Of a stretch of 62,782 nt of DNA, positions 8,700 to 18,125 are shown piece after piece. This stretch comes from Mucilaginibacter xinganensis (lineage in GTDB: Bacteria; Bacteroidota; Bacteroidia; Sphingobacteriales; Sphingobacteriaceae): NCBI GenBank assembly GCA_026225055.1, contig JAMFSA010000070.1:1-62782 (forward strand), written 5' to 3'. Made by a program: the position numbers and the translations under genes. How positions within the stretch are numbered: the first letter of the stretch is position 1; each line of letters opens with the position of its first letter. Under the pieces are notes generated by a model. The model ran no database searches, was not told where the DNA came from, and saw only the letters and a list, made by a program, of their open reading frames with translations.

Positions 8700-10850
8700 G
8701 TGCCTGTCTTTCGCGCATATCCTGAAACATCATCTTTAGAAAACAGTGATGTTTTCCTGATTGATCGGATTGGTGTTGGTACTTTGCAAGTTCCAGCTAC
8801 GGTTATTACGAGCGGTGGCGGCGGAGGCGGTTCGGGCACAGTCACTTCTGTGGCTTTGTCGTTACCTTCTATTTTTAGTATCAGCGGATCGCCTGTTACA
8901 ACATCTGGAACATTAACTGCGACATTAAATAGTGAGACTGCAAACACCGTTTTTGCTGCTCCCAATGGAAGTGCAGGAACACCTACTTTTAGAATTTTGA
9001 ATGTCAATGATTTACCGGCCAGCGGCGTATCTGCTGCTACTTATGGCGACGCCACTCATGTGGCGCAGGTAACTGTTAATGCCAAAGGTCAAGTTACAGG
9101 CGCAGCCAATATTGCTATTACCGGCGGCGGTTCTAGTGGTCAAACACCCCCGTTGCTGAGTGCTTACGGTCCTATTGATGGCGGCGGTGTCAATACATCT
9201 CAAAACGATGCTGCGTTTAGCGCAGCTCAAGCGGATGCTACCAATTCTTGTATTTATATTCCCGATGGCGTTTATGCTACAACACATATTCAATCTTTTT
9301 TAACTAAAAAATACGTTGGTACTGGCAAAATCAGTGATTCTACTGATTATATGCCAAGCAATTTTACTTATATTCCAACTACTCTTACTAATGCCAATGG
9401 AACTGGCGATTTACACTTTTGGACAGGCGATACATCGCATGTTACTCCGGAATGGTTTGTAATTGGTCCTAATGCTCAGCGAAATTTATCTTCGCATTAC
9501 TATGAGCCGGGTTATTTTTCCCATCCAAGTTGGTATGAATGTTACAATGGTTCTACTGGAACCATTGCTCATGCTGTAGCAGCTGCTTCTATTGGTGCAA
9601 CTTCTATAACTTTTAATTCTGTAACAGGCTTATCAATTGGCAATATATACGGATTAACACCTTATAGTCCTGGTGGTACCTTAACTGATACGATTACAAT
9701 TACAAATATAGTTGGTAATGTAATTACATTTACGCCTGCTTTAACTTCCAATTATCCTGCTGTTACTCCATCGGCTTCTGTTCCAGGCTATGCTACTATT
9801 TATCAAGCTCCAAGAACAGGCTCTTCTCCTTATTATGTTCGCCACATTGCTCAACCTGCGGGTGGCGGCGATATAACTGCTATGTTTGCGAATGGTTTGA
9901 ATAATTATCAAACACTTCCGGGCCAAGTTCACTTTTTAGAATCTAATTCTGTGGGCATTCTTGCAGGCCAGATTCAAGTAGGAGCTGGCTGTAATGGTGT
10001 ATATGCTCAAGGTATTGAAATTCACTATACGGACAGTAGTAATGACATTGCTACTGTCGCCAATGTTCAATCTTTTGGTCGCACCAATGATACCGGGGCT
10101 TTAAGTACAACTTGGATTGGAGATTATTATCAAAGTGTAGGAAGTAAGCCAATTGATGCAGGATGGTCTTTAGGTGGTCCTGTTAGAAACGGTTTAGATG
10201 TTACACTTGCTGATCTTGAAGAAACTGCATTTGTTACAAGCACAGCTACTGGTACAACAATTGCAGTTAATTCTACAAATGGAGCTGTTCCAGGCGATCC
10301 AGTCACTTGCGGTTCGTACTCTGGAACTATTGTAACTATTCCTACAACAACTAGCATTACTGTTACACCTTCTATTACAGGTTCGCTAGCTGTAGGCGCT
10401 GAAGTTTTTTATACTTCAGGCGGTTCTGCTATTAATATGGCGTTTAGCCAACGCATTTATTTAAATTCATCTGCTTCTAATACAGGTCGTGGTGGTATTA
10501 GTACAGGTCAATATCCGCCTTTATTTGGCAATACTCAAGGCGATATGGTTATTCAAACTGAAACCGATAGTGGTTTGGATAGCATTTTTATTGGCTTTAA
10601 TGGTAAAGGTCACGGCGTTTCTAAAATTGGTATAAAAATTAATCCAACAGGGGTTAATTTTGGAGGAAGTATTTTTAGTGCAAGTTCTATTCAAGCCCAT
10701 AGTGGCATAGGCACTGTTCACGACATTTCCGGTACAGGAAACCCTACATATTATTTTGGTGGTGTCGGAGCTTCTGTTTATATGGAGTGGAATGGAACTA
10801 ATTTATTATTTACTAGTAACAATGGCGCTTCCTTTGTAACATTGGCTTAA
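8700..10850 (+). CDS. Tail spike or fibre with beta-helix body
   Basis: A 716-residue Gly/Ser/Thr-rich protein with almost no Lys or Arg, starting at GTG after AAAGGA. Residues about 45-150 carry a module (SIFSISGSPV ... LPASGVSAATYGD ... AQVTVNAKGQVTGAANIAI) that is also present in the protein at 16378 and, shortened, at 11475. The central part (about 160-560) has the rhythm of a right-handed parallel beta-helix, as in depolymerase spikes. The C-terminus ends in a repeat-rich fibre tip. The likely role is host surface binding and possibly polysaccharide cleavage. Confidence 0.75.
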   Translation: MPVFRAYPETSSLENSDVFLIDRIGVGTLQVPATVITSGGGGGGSGTVTSVALSLPSIFSISGSPVTTSGTLTATLNSETANTVFAAPNGSAGTPTFRILNVNDLPASGVSAATYGDATHVAQVTVNAKGQVTGAANIAITGGGSSGQTPPLLSAYGPIDGGGVNTSQNDAAFSAAQADATNSCIYIPDGVYATTHIQSFLTKKYVGTGKISDSTDYMPSNFTYIPTTLTNANGTGDLHFWTGDTSHVTPEWFVIGPNAQRNLSSHYYEPGYFSHPSWYECYNGSTGTIAHAVAAASIGATSITFNSVTGLSIGNIYGLTPYSPGGTLTDTITITNIVGNVITFTPALTSNYPAVTPSASVPGYATIYQAPRTGSSPYYVRHIAQPAGGGDITAMFANGLNNYQTLPGQVHFLESNSVGILAGQIQVGAGCNGVYAQGIEIHYTDSSNDIATVANVQSFGRTNDTGALSTTWIGDYYQSVGSKPIDAGWSLGGPVRNGLDVTLADLEETAFVTSTATGTTIAVNSTNGAVPGDPVTCGSYSGTIVTIPTTTSITVTPSITGSLAVGAEVFYTSGGSAINMAFSQRIYLNSSASNTGRGGISTGQYPPLFGNTQGDMVIQTETDSGLDSIFIGFNGKGHGVSKIGIKINPTGVNFGGSIFSASSIQAHSGIGTVHDISGTGNPTYYFGGVGASVYMEWNGTNLLFTSNNGASFVTLA

Positions 10851-10883
10851 TGGAAAGCATACCTTGAATTTAGTATAAATAAA

Positions 10884-11465
10884 ATGAGAAATCGTCGCAG
10901 CGCTTTATTTAGGAATGATACTTATGTAGCAGGCAATGCTTGGTTCATCTGTGATCGCTGCGGCGGCCGTTATAGACGTTCTGCTATGATTACTGAATGG
11001 GATGGTTTAAAAGTAGATGCGCGGTGTCTTGATCCAAGACCTCCGCAAATGATTCCGCCTGTTATTTATCCAGAAGGCTTGCCTTTCTACGATGCTCGCT
11101 CACCTCAAGATAATCCAGACAGAATGCAAGATGATACTTACTTGCAACCAACAGTTGGTGGTATAAATATTACAATTGGCCAGTACAATAATTTAGGTCC
11201 TGGCGCTCTTTCTCCCCAAGATATTCTTGAAACAGTTCAAGCCAATCTTGGTACAGAAACTGGTTTTATATTAGCTACAGATGATGGTGATTTATTCTTA
11301 AGTGGAGAAGCTACTGTTCCCCAAGGACCAAATGTATTACAAGACGACATTACAATTATTACTGGGACGACAGGGGCATTCGATTTGCCATCTTTAAGTC
11401 AAGAACTTATTACTAATAATGGCGCTCTTATTATAACTGACGATGGCAATTTTTTAAGTACTTAG
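10884..11465 (+). CDS. Virion protein with N-terminal CxxCG zinc-ribbon-like motif
   Basis: A 193-residue protein. The first 60 residues contain CDRCGGRYRRSAMITEWDG and a later Cys in RCLDPRPPQ. This pattern is seen in a common phage structural-region protein family and suggests metal binding or a rubredoxin-like fold. The C-terminal two thirds are acidic and beta-like, with two similar units (ATDDGDLFLS near 130 and ITDDGNFLST at the end) that may trimerise or bind other fibres. Confidence 0.7.
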   Translation: MRNRRSALFRNDTYVAGNAWFICDRCGGRYRRSAMITEWDGLKVDARCLDPRPPQMIPPVIYPEGLPFYDARSPQDNPDRMQDDTYLQPTVGGINITIGQYNNLGPGALSPQDILETVQANLGTETGFILATDDGDLFLSGEATVPQGPNVLQDDITIITGTTGAFDLPSLSQELITNNGALIITDDGNFLST

Positions 11466-11474
11466 GAAACTAAT

Positions 11475-12569
11475 ATGGCCAATCAAATTACAATAGATCA
11501 ACTTCCAAATGCCACAACACCTTTGGCTGGATCGGAAGTAACACCTATTGTTCAAAATGGCCAAACGCGTCAAGTTGCAGTAAGTGCTTTTAATACTACA
11601 AATCCTGGCATTAATCAATTAATTGGCGATGTTACTGCTGGGCCTGGAAGTGGTAGCCAAACTGCTACTTTAGCAGCTTCTGGTGTTTCTGCTGGAAATT
11701 ATACTAATACAAATTTAACAGTTGACGCCAAAGGTCGCATTACTAACGCCAGCAATGGAACTAGCGGGAGCACTTCTCCCGGCGGTTCTTCAGGTCAAAT
11801 TCAATATAATAATGCTAGCGCTTTTGGTGGTTTTACAATTAGTGGTGATGGTACTTTAAATACATCAACAGGTGTTTTAACTGTTACGCAAAGTAACGGA
11901 ACAGCTTTTGGTACGGCTGCTTTTATTAATACAGGTATTATCGGATCAACTGTTCCTTTATTAAACGCTGGTCATACATGGTCCGGCGGCACGCAAATTA
12001 TTAACTTCAATGCGACGACTGCGCCTAGCCCAGGCGTTCTTCAACTTCAATTATCCGCCGCTGATGGCGTTTCTTCGGGTATTCAATTTAATGCGTATGC
12101 CGCCAATGGAGGAATGTTCTTTAATCGTTGCAATGGAACAAATGCTGCTCCTACAAATATAACAAGCGGCAATATTTTATTTGCAATTAATGGGTCTGGT
12201 TATGGAGCAACCGCGTACGCCGGTACGCGGGCAACTATCGAATCTAAATCTACTGAAGTTTGGACCGATACTGCTCAAGGCACAAGCATTATTTTTCGTA
12301 CCACAACTACTGGCACAACAACTATTGCTGACCGTTGGAATATTGGTGGTGATGGTTCGCTTTCGGCGATTGCTGGCGGGGCGGCTGGTTCATGGATTCG
12401 AACCGCTAACTATACAGTGGCCACTCTTCCAGCCGCATCGACAGCGGCTGTAGGGTCGCGTGCTTTTGTAACAGATGCAACTTCACCAACTTTCCAAGGC
12501 ACTTTAACAGGGGGCGGTACTACACCTACACCAGTTTATAGTGATGGTTCTGTTTGGCGTGCAGGTTAA
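11475..12569 (+). CDS. Tail fibre-like protein
   Basis: A 364-residue Thr/Gly/Ser-rich fibre protein. The N-terminal 60 residues (ITIDQLPNATTPLAGSEVTP) resemble virion-attachment ends of phage fibres. A short form of the shared module follows (LAASGVSAGNY...LTVDAKGRI). The C-terminus AVGSRAFVTDATSPTFQG...PVYSDGSVWRAG is typical of fibre tips. The ribosome site is GGAAAC and the gene follows its neighbour by nine bases. Confidence 0.75.
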   Translation: MANQITIDQLPNATTPLAGSEVTPIVQNGQTRQVAVSAFNTTNPGINQLIGDVTAGPGSGSQTATLAASGVSAGNYTNTNLTVDAKGRITNASNGTSGSTSPGGSSGQIQYNNASAFGGFTISGDGTLNTSTGVLTVTQSNGTAFGTAAFINTGIIGSTVPLLNAGHTWSGGTQIINFNATTAPSPGVLQLQLSAADGVSSGIQFNAYAANGGMFFNRCNGTNAAPTNITSGNILFAINGSGYGATAYAGTRATIESKSTEVWTDTAQGTSIIFRTTTTGTTTIADRWNIGGDGSLSAIAGGAAGSWIRTANYTVATLPAASTAAVGSRAFVTDATSPTFQGTLTGGGTTPTPVYSDGSVWRAG

Positions 12570-12589
12570 TTTAAAAAGGTTTAAATAAA

Positions 12590-13069
12590 ATGGCTAATCA
12601 ACAAGACGTTTCTAGTGGTAATTATAGAGCTGTTATATCTGTACCGGCTAATGGGGCTGCGCTTGTTAAGCGAGATTTTGCCGATGGTACAGCGACAGCT
12701 TTATCCGAAGCAATTAATATTATTGATGCAAGTGGTGCTTCTTTAGGCACTTCTGCAAATCCTTTATATGTAAATTCCAATACTACAAATGCAGTTGCTT
12801 CCTTTGCAAATATTACAACCGCTGCTACAACTACAGTTAAAAGTGGAGCTGGAACTTTTTATAATATTATTTTAAATACTTTTGTAGCTTCGGCTACAAT
12901 TGCAATTTATGATAATACGACCGCTACTGGTAATAAAATTGCTACTTTAACGTTACCATCTACAATTACAAGCGATAGTCCTATTTCACTTAGTTATAAT
13001 TTGGCATTTACAACTGGTTTAACTATTGTAACTTCTGCTGCAACTGATTTAACTGTAACTTATCATTAA
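12590..13069 (+). CDS. Small beta-rich virion protein
   Basis: A 159-residue Ala/Thr/Ser-rich protein with almost no charged residues in its second half (TTTVKSGAGTFYNIIL...), matching small head-decoration or fibre-cap proteins of phages. It lies between the fibre gene and the gp4-like tail factor. The precise function is unknown. Confidence 0.6.
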   Translation: MANQQDVSSGNYRAVISVPANGAALVKRDFADGTATALSEAINIIDASGASLGTSANPLYVNSNTTNAVASFANITTAATTTVKSGAGTFYNIILNTFVASATIAIYDNTTATGNKIATLTLPSTITSDSPISLSYNLAFTTGLTIVTSAATDLTVTYH

Positions 13070-13102
13070 TAATTTGGCTACTAAATTTGGCTAAAATTAA
13101 TC

Positions 13103-13825
13103 ATGTCAACAACCTATACTTTAAACGCTGGTCAAATCGTTACTGAATCTTTTCGTAAGATTGGTAACTTAGAACCGCCGTGGACTCCCACTGCTGATCA
13201 ATATTCTATTGGTTTGCTTAATTTAAATTTTATGTTAAAAGCAATTCAAACAAATGGACCGAATTTATTTCGCTTAACTCAAATTCAAATGATTATTCCG
13301 GCTGGAATTGGCTATGCCGGCAATCCATTTCAAGTTACTCCGTTATTTCTTACATTAGCCGATGCTCGGTCCGTTATAACACCTGCGCCTAATTTATATG
13401 AACGGCCATTAGGTGTTTATTCTTACGAAGATTATATGTTGTTGCCAAATAAGATGCAAACAACAACTAGCGGTCCTTCCGTTATTTGTTTTGATCGGCA
13501 AGTAAATGCTTCCAATATTTATATTTGGCCATTAGCAGCTAGTGGTTGTGTAGTAAATGCCACTGTTGCGCGTACAATTAATGATATTCTTACTGTTAAC
13601 GATCCTATTGACCTTCCTGTAGAATGGACGCAAGGCATTATTTGGATGCTTGCTGACCTTTTAATTGCCGATGCGGGTGTATTTGCAAGTGATCCAGGAA
13701 CTGCTCAACTTATTACAAGCAATGCGGGTGTATTTTATAAAATGTTACTTGATTTTGATAGACCAGATGCAACATTTATCAGGCCTTATGGGAAAACTGG
13801 TAATTCGAAAATTTGGAAATATTAA
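13103..13825 (+). CDS. P22 gp4-like tail accessory factor (head completion)
   Basis: A 240-residue protein related in layout to P22 gp4, which binds below the portal, closes the head after packaging and starts tail assembly. The helical N-terminus (AGQIVTESFRKIGNL...LNLNFMLKAIQT) and the later LPVEWTQGIIWMLADLLI helix match this family. The last residues (SNAGVFYKMLLDFDRP) form a further helix. The gp10-like gene follows four small genes later, as expected for a P22-type portal-tail assembly. Confidence 0.8.
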   Translation: MSTTYTLNAGQIVTESFRKIGNLEPPWTPTADQYSIGLLNLNFMLKAIQTNGPNLFRLTQIQMIIPAGIGYAGNPFQVTPLFLTLADARSVITPAPNLYERPLGVYSYEDYMLLPNKMQTTTSGPSVICFDRQVNASNIYIWPLAASGCVVNATVARTINDILTVNDPIDLPVEWTQGIIWMLADLLIADAGVFASDPGTAQLITSNAGVFYKMLLDFDRPDATFIRPYGKTGNSKIWKY

Positions 13826-13861
13826 AGTTCTTCCGCTTAATAAGAAACAGGAGAATTGACT

Positions 13862-14065
13862 ATGGATATGAAAGAAAGTAAACATAAAGATCATTGGATT
13901 GCTGGTGCTATTAAACCCTCTAACAAAGGGGCTCTCCATCGTCAATTGGGTGTTTCCATGGGCAAGAAGATTCCTGAAAAGAAATTAGATATGGCCGCCA
14001 AAAAAGGCGGTGTTGAAGGCAAGCGTGCGCGTCTGGCCAAAACTTTAAAAAAGATGAAAAAGTAA
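13862..14065 (+). CDS. Small basic virion-region protein
   Basis: A 67-residue, strongly basic protein (KHKDHWIAGAIKPSNKGALH...KKMKK). This composition is typical of small DNA-binding proteins found between gp4 and gp10 homologues in podoviruses. The ATG at 13862 is preceded by AGGAG at good spacing; an upstream TTG at 13856 is less likely. It overlaps the next gene's start by one base. Confidence 0.7.
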   Translation: MDMKESKHKDHWIAGAIKPSNKGALHRQLGVSMGKKIPEKKLDMAAKKGGVEGKRARLAKTLKKMKK

Positions 14066-14259
14066 TGGAAGGTTCATATTTTAAGGATCGCGTTATGAAT
14101 CGTGATCCACACGCGCCAATGCCCATTAAAGAATTCAAGCATGGTCAACGGCAAACCATTACACGCGAACCGCTACCAAAACGTGCCAATAGTGGAAAGT
14201 TTGCTTCTGCTAAAGGTTTTTCAAAAGCTGGTCATACTTACCGTTTTGAGGATAAATAA
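14065..14259 (+). CDS. Small basic protein
   Basis: A 64-residue basic protein rich in Lys, Arg and Pro (REPLPKRANSGKFASAKGF). It overlaps the previous stop codon by one base (TAATG). No family is recognised. It is the second of three consecutive small basic proteins, which probably act together with the packaged DNA or the portal. Confidence 0.6.
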   Translation: MEGSYFKDRVMNRDPHAPMPIKEFKHGQRQTITREPLPKRANSGKFASAKGFSKAGHTYRFEDK

Positions 14260-14261
14260 CG

Positions 14262-14453
14262 ATGAAGAGTCCGTTTGATACTCCGGGTCCTACGCCTGGA
14301 CCTAAAGGTGTTGTAAAACAACATCATGCCATGGCCTCTGGTTATGAGTTGCCAATGACTGAACGAAAGGTGAAGACCTTTCAGAAGGACAAGAGCACTG
14401 GCTGTACTTATGTACCGGGATTTAATTCGCCTAAGTCTAAGAAGGAAAAGTAA
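14262..14453 (+). CDS. Small basic Pro/Lys-rich protein
   Basis: A 63-residue protein with a Pro/Gly start (MKSPFDTPGPTPGPKG) and a basic tail (SPKSKKEK). It has one central Cys. It is the third of three small basic genes between the gp4-like and gp10-like genes and starts two bases after the upstream stop. Confidence 0.6.
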   Translation: MKSPFDTPGPTPGPKGVVKQHHAMASGYELPMTERKVKTFQKDKSTGCTYVPGFNSPKSKKEK

Positions 14454-14455
14454 AA

Positions 14456-14917
14456 ATGCCTACAACTTCTTTTTCTAATGCGATTGCTAGTCCTACAGGT
14501 CAAAGCTTAGGCCGCGTTCAGGCTGATGGTTTCTATTCTCCGCTGGTGGCTGGCGTGCCCTTCGGTCCGAATGGCGTTCACAGCACGGGACCTGCGGTCT
14601 TGCCGTTTGGCGAAGCTAACACAGTGGCTGCCACAATTACGGCCCATTCAGGAGGCGCTCAGACAAATGCTGTTCCACTAACATCTACCATCAATGTGCT
14701 GACTACTGTTGCGGCAGCCGGTGACAGCGTTATTTTAGTAGGTACTGTTATTGGTTATTCTCAAAAGGTAATTAATCGTACTGCCACTTCTGCAAATGTT
14801 TTTCCTCCAACAGGGGGCACTATTCAAGGCGGTTCGGCTAATGCGGCCAGCGCTTTAGCTGCTAATACAGCGGCTGTTTACAATTTAGTTGCAGTTAATA
14901 CTTGGGTTATTGGTTAA
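14456..14917 (+). CDS. Small Ala/Thr-rich virion protein
   Basis: A 153-residue low-charge protein. The second half (LTTVAAAGDSVILVGTVIGYSQKVINRTATS) resembles the beta-rich small capsid-decoration proteins of tailed phages. It is followed by a strong hairpin. It may be an abundant virion protein, but the evidence is composition and place only. Confidence 0.6.
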   Translation: MPTTSFSNAIASPTGQSLGRVQADGFYSPLVAGVPFGPNGVHSTGPAVLPFGEANTVAATITAHSGGAQTNAVPLTSTINVLTTVAAAGDSVILVGTVIGYSQKVINRTATSANVFPPTGGTIQGGSANAASALAANTAAVYNLVAVNTWVIG

Positions 14918-14947
14918 TATAGTCCGGGGCTTTGGCCTCGGACTATT
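14918..14947 (+). terminator. Intra-operon hairpin
   Basis: Perfect eight-base stem ATAGTCCG/CGGACTAT with a GC-rich inner part (GGGC...GGCC) followed by ATTTAAAG. The U-run is short, so this is either a partial terminator or an mRNA-processing or stability hairpin between the upstream small gene and the gp10-like gene. Confidence 0.55.
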
Positions 14948-14965
14948 TAAAGGGGAGTATTTAAA

Positions 14966-16378
14966 ATTCCACCTATCCCCTTAGTTAGTTCTTATAATGG
15001 AAGACCTCGTATAGGATTGCCTTCAACTCGTCTTATAAATGCGATGGTTGAAAAATCTGAAGGTGGTCCAACTCCTGATATAAGAACAACGCGTCCCGGC
15101 CTTACAGGATTTCATTCTGTGGGTATCGGGCCAATTCTCCGAATGTTTCAAATTCCAGGTGTTTTTAACGGAGATTTATTTCAAATCTCCGGTGGTGAAT
15201 TATATGAATATACAGTTTTATTAGGGGAGGTAACATATGGAATCAATCCCCGGATTGTGTCTGCAAATAATCAGCTTGTTATTGTTAGTGGTGGTACTTT
15301 ATATGTTTATCCTTTAGGGGGCCCTTTAACTACAGTTCAATTTTTTGATGATGGTGTTTCGCCATTACCTTCTTTTAGCAGTGTTGCTGTTTTATATAAT
15401 ATTTTTATTTTTACAGTAGCTGGTTCCAATCAATTTTTCTTTTCTAGCGTTGGAGATGCTACAATTATTAATGCTGCTAATTTTAGTGCAGCTCAAACTT
15501 CACCAGACCCGATTATTGAAGTTCAAGTTCTTGCTGAAGAAATATATTTCTTTAAACCAAAAGCTGTTGAAATTTGGGATTATACAGGCAGCTTAACAGC
15601 TCCATTTGCTTTGTCTCAAGGTCGAACTTATTCTCGCGGCTGCGCTTCTCAAGGAACCGTTGTAACCAATATGGATAACGGTTTATTTTGGGTTGGCGAT
15701 GATATGAGTGTTTATCGCTCTGGAAATGTTCCAGAGAAAATTTCAACTCCTTATATTGATGATAGATTGCAATATGCAGGTGCAAATGGAATTGCTGAAG
15801 CAACTGCATATTATTTAGGCATTGAAGGACATTCTTTTTATATATTAAATTTACCATCTATTAACACTACTTTTGCTTATGATGCTTCTGTTAAAGAATG
15901 GAGTGTTTGGGGAAGCTACAATCCTTATGATGCCGATCCAACTTTATATTTAGGTTATTGTTCGGCTGGCCAAACTTCTACAGAACTTTTTATTGGCTCT
16001 TATAAAGACGGAAATGTTTATCTTGTAGATTCTTATAATTATACAGATGCGGGTCAAACTTTAAGCTGTGTTGTTGCAGGCGCTATTTTAATGGATAGCG
16101 ATAAAATTCGTTGCAATAACGTTTCAATTCAATGTGTTCGTGGTTTAGGTAGTTATGTTCAAAGCGCTATTGTAAAAATGCGTTATAGTGATGACGGGGG
16201 TCACACGTGGTCTAGTTGGTTACAAGGTCAAATTGGTTATACTGGCGATTATTCTTGGAAAGCTACTTGGCGCTATTTGGGTACAATGCATCAGCCTGGA
16301 CGCTATTTCGAATGGTGTGCATCTGACAATGTTCCTTTTACAATTGAAAGTGCGACCTTCAATGAGGGAAGGGTATAA
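14966..16378 (+). CDS. P22 gp10-like packaged-DNA stabilisation protein (tail hub), AUU start
   Basis: A 470-residue beta-propeller-like protein of the P22 gp10 type, which extends the tail hub and carries the needle and spikes. The reading frame has no ATG near its true beginning. ATT at 14966 is nine bases from a strong AGGGGAG site (14951-14957) and adds PPIPLVSSYNGRPRIGL, which fits the family's conserved N-terminus. A TTG at 15017 has no well-placed ribosome site. AUU starts are rare and known mainly from infC. The gene ends overlapping the next ATG. Confidence 0.78.
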   Translation: MPPIPLVSSYNGRPRIGLPSTRLINAMVEKSEGGPTPDIRTTRPGLTGFHSVGIGPILRMFQIPGVFNGDLFQISGGELYEYTVLLGEVTYGINPRIVSANNQLVIVSGGTLYVYPLGGPLTTVQFFDDGVSPLPSFSSVAVLYNIFIFTVAGSNQFFFSSVGDATIINAANFSAAQTSPDPIIEVQVLAEEIYFFKPKAVEIWDYTGSLTAPFALSQGRTYSRGCASQGTVVTNMDNGLFWVGDDMSVYRSGNVPEKISTPYIDDRLQYAGANGIAEATAYYLGIEGHSFYILNLPSINTTFAYDASVKEWSVWGSYNPYDADPTLYLGYCSAGQTSTELFIGSYKDGNVYLVDSYNYTDAGQTLSCVVAGAILMDSDKIRCNNVSIQCVRGLGSYVQSAIVKMRYSDDGGHTWSSWLQGQIGYTGDYSWKATWRYLGTMHQPGRYFEWCASDNVPFTIESATFNEGRV

Positions 16379-17727
16379 TGTCTGAGTCATCAGGCAGTCT
16401 TGCTATTACTATCCCACAATTTAATCAGCCTGTTTTAACAAGCAATGGAACGTTTCAACTAGGCTGGATTAGATTTTTACAATCGCTTTTAACTTTTTTG
16501 CAAGATGGCGGAATTGATCCTTCAGTTATTGCTGATCTAAAAGCTGCAATTCAACAAGCTCTTACTGCCGCAACAAATGCTGTTGATTTGGCTAACGAGG
16601 CGATTGCTATTGCCGGATCGGGAGGTACAACCGATGCATCAATTTTTTCACTTTTAGGTATAAGCGCATTAAATGAGCCACAAACTAAAATTAACCTTAC
16701 TGTTCCATCTATATTCAATATTTCAGGTTCTCCTGTTTATAATGTTGGTACTTTTGGCATTACATTAGCTAATCAAAGTGCCAATTTAATTTTTGCGGGT
16801 CCTTCTTCCGGTTCTCCCTCAGCTCCAACTTTTAGAACCTTTTCTGCAACTGATTTGCCAGCTAGTGGTGTGACAGCAGGTACTTATGGCGATAGCACAC
16901 ATATTGGTCAATTTACTGTAGACAACCAAGGCATTTTAACCGCAGCTTCTTCTATAGCAATTTCAGGAAGCGGCCGTCCTTTATTAACTAGTAATTTAAT
17001 TTATTATGTTTCTACGACAGGTAGTGATTCTAATAATGGTCTAACTGTACCCACAGCATTTTTGACTGGTCAACATGCTATTAATATCGCATCTACATGG
17101 GATTTAAATGGCTTTACAATTACTATTCAATTCGAAAATGGAACTTATAACGGCAATATTATAGTTTTAGATGGCTTATGGTTGACTGGCACGCTTATTA
17201 TACAAGGTGATACAACTACTCCCGGAAATGTAGTTTTTAGTTATTCTGGTGGTTCAAACACAATTCAAGCCAGATTAAGTTCAGTTTGCACTGTTCAAGG
17301 AATTCAATTTAGCGGAACAAATGTAACTTCTTATATAAATTCTGGATTTAATTCAATTATAAATGTTAATAATTGTATCTTTGGCGCTAATATTGGCTAT
17401 CATCTATATGCTAGAACTCAGGGCATTATAGAATTAAATGGACCTGTTACAATTGCCGGTAGTTCTAAAGCTTTTTGGAGAACTGAACTTCAAGGCATTA
17501 TTCGTTCTGTTAGTCAAACAATTACAATAATTAGTATCCCCGCTTTTAGCGATGCATTTGCAAGCGCTGCTGAATTTTCTTCCATGGAAATCAATAGCAA
17601 CACATATTCCGGTAGCGCTACTGGCTCGCAATATGATATCACTGCCAATAGTATGATTTATACAAATGGAGGTACTCTTCCTGGGAGCACCGCCGGTAGT
17701 ACAGCAACCGGAGGCCAGTTTGTGTAA
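16378..17727 (+). CDS. Tail spike/fibre with beta-helix
   Basis: A 449-residue low-charge protein. The N-terminal 60 residues (FNQPVLTSNGTFQLGWIRFL) form a likely virion anchor with a short helix. Residues about 100-200 carry the shared module seen in the spike at 8700 (VPSIFNISGSPV...LPASGVTAGTYGD). From about 205 the sequence has beta-helix rungs with regular Asn/Gly turns (SNNGLTVPTAFLTGQ onward). It follows the tail-hub gene directly, so it may be the spike that docks on the hub. Confidence 0.75.
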   Translation: MSESSGSLAITIPQFNQPVLTSNGTFQLGWIRFLQSLLTFLQDGGIDPSVIADLKAAIQQALTAATNAVDLANEAIAIAGSGGTTDASIFSLLGISALNEPQTKINLTVPSIFNISGSPVYNVGTFGITLANQSANLIFAGPSSGSPSAPTFRTFSATDLPASGVTAGTYGDSTHIGQFTVDNQGILTAASSIAISGSGRPLLTSNLIYYVSTTGSDSNNGLTVPTAFLTGQHAINIASTWDLNGFTITIQFENGTYNGNIIVLDGLWLTGTLIIQGDTTTPGNVVFSYSGGSNTIQARLSSVCTVQGIQFSGTNVTSYINSGFNSIINVNNCIFGANIGYHLYARTQGIIELNGPVTIAGSSKAFWRTELQGIIRSVSQTITIISIPAFSDAFASAAEFSSMEINSNTYSGSATGSQYDITANSMIYTNGGTLPGSTAGSTATGGQFV

Positions 17728-17771
17728 TGCTATATGGAGATATGGCTTAATACTTGTTTAGGAATTAATAA

Positions 17772-18113
17772 ATGGCATTAACTTATAGCAACATTGATTT
17801 TCAATTAACAAATTCTACGCAAATTATTTTAACTTCATCTTCTAGCGTTCCATTGATTATTACACGTATAACGGCTGTAAATACGGATACGGCTCCTCAT
17901 AATTTTTCACTATGGCGTGTGGCACAAGGGACTTCGCCTTCTCTCGCGAATGTAATAGTTGATTCCGGCAATTGGCCCGGCGTATTAGCTGCGGGAGAAA
18001 TGGTTGTGATCCCACTAAGCGGTCACTCACTTGTGCAGTCACAAACTTTACAAGGCGCTTGCGATACCGGCGGCGTTGTTAATATTTCAATTAGTTATGC
18101 TCAATCAAGCTAA
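17772..18113 (+). CDS. Small beta-rich virion protein
   Basis: A 113-residue protein with alternating hydrophobic residues and little charge (SNIDFQLTNSTQIILTSSSS). It lies between a spike and the ejection-protein genes. Similar small proteins are found as fibre caps or chaperones in podovirus tail clusters, but no family is recognised. Confidence 0.6.
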   Translation: MALTYSNIDFQLTNSTQIILTSSSSVPLIITRITAVNTDTAPHNFSLWRVAQGTSPSLANVIVDSGNWPGVLAAGEMVVIPLSGHSLVQSQTLQGACDTGGVVNISISYAQSS

Positions 18114-18125
18114 AGAAGGTATATA

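Noticed and set aside
8700..12569. Diversity-generating retroelement acting on fibre genes
   Set aside because: No reverse transcriptase gene and no template/variable repeat pair with adenine-directed differences were found.
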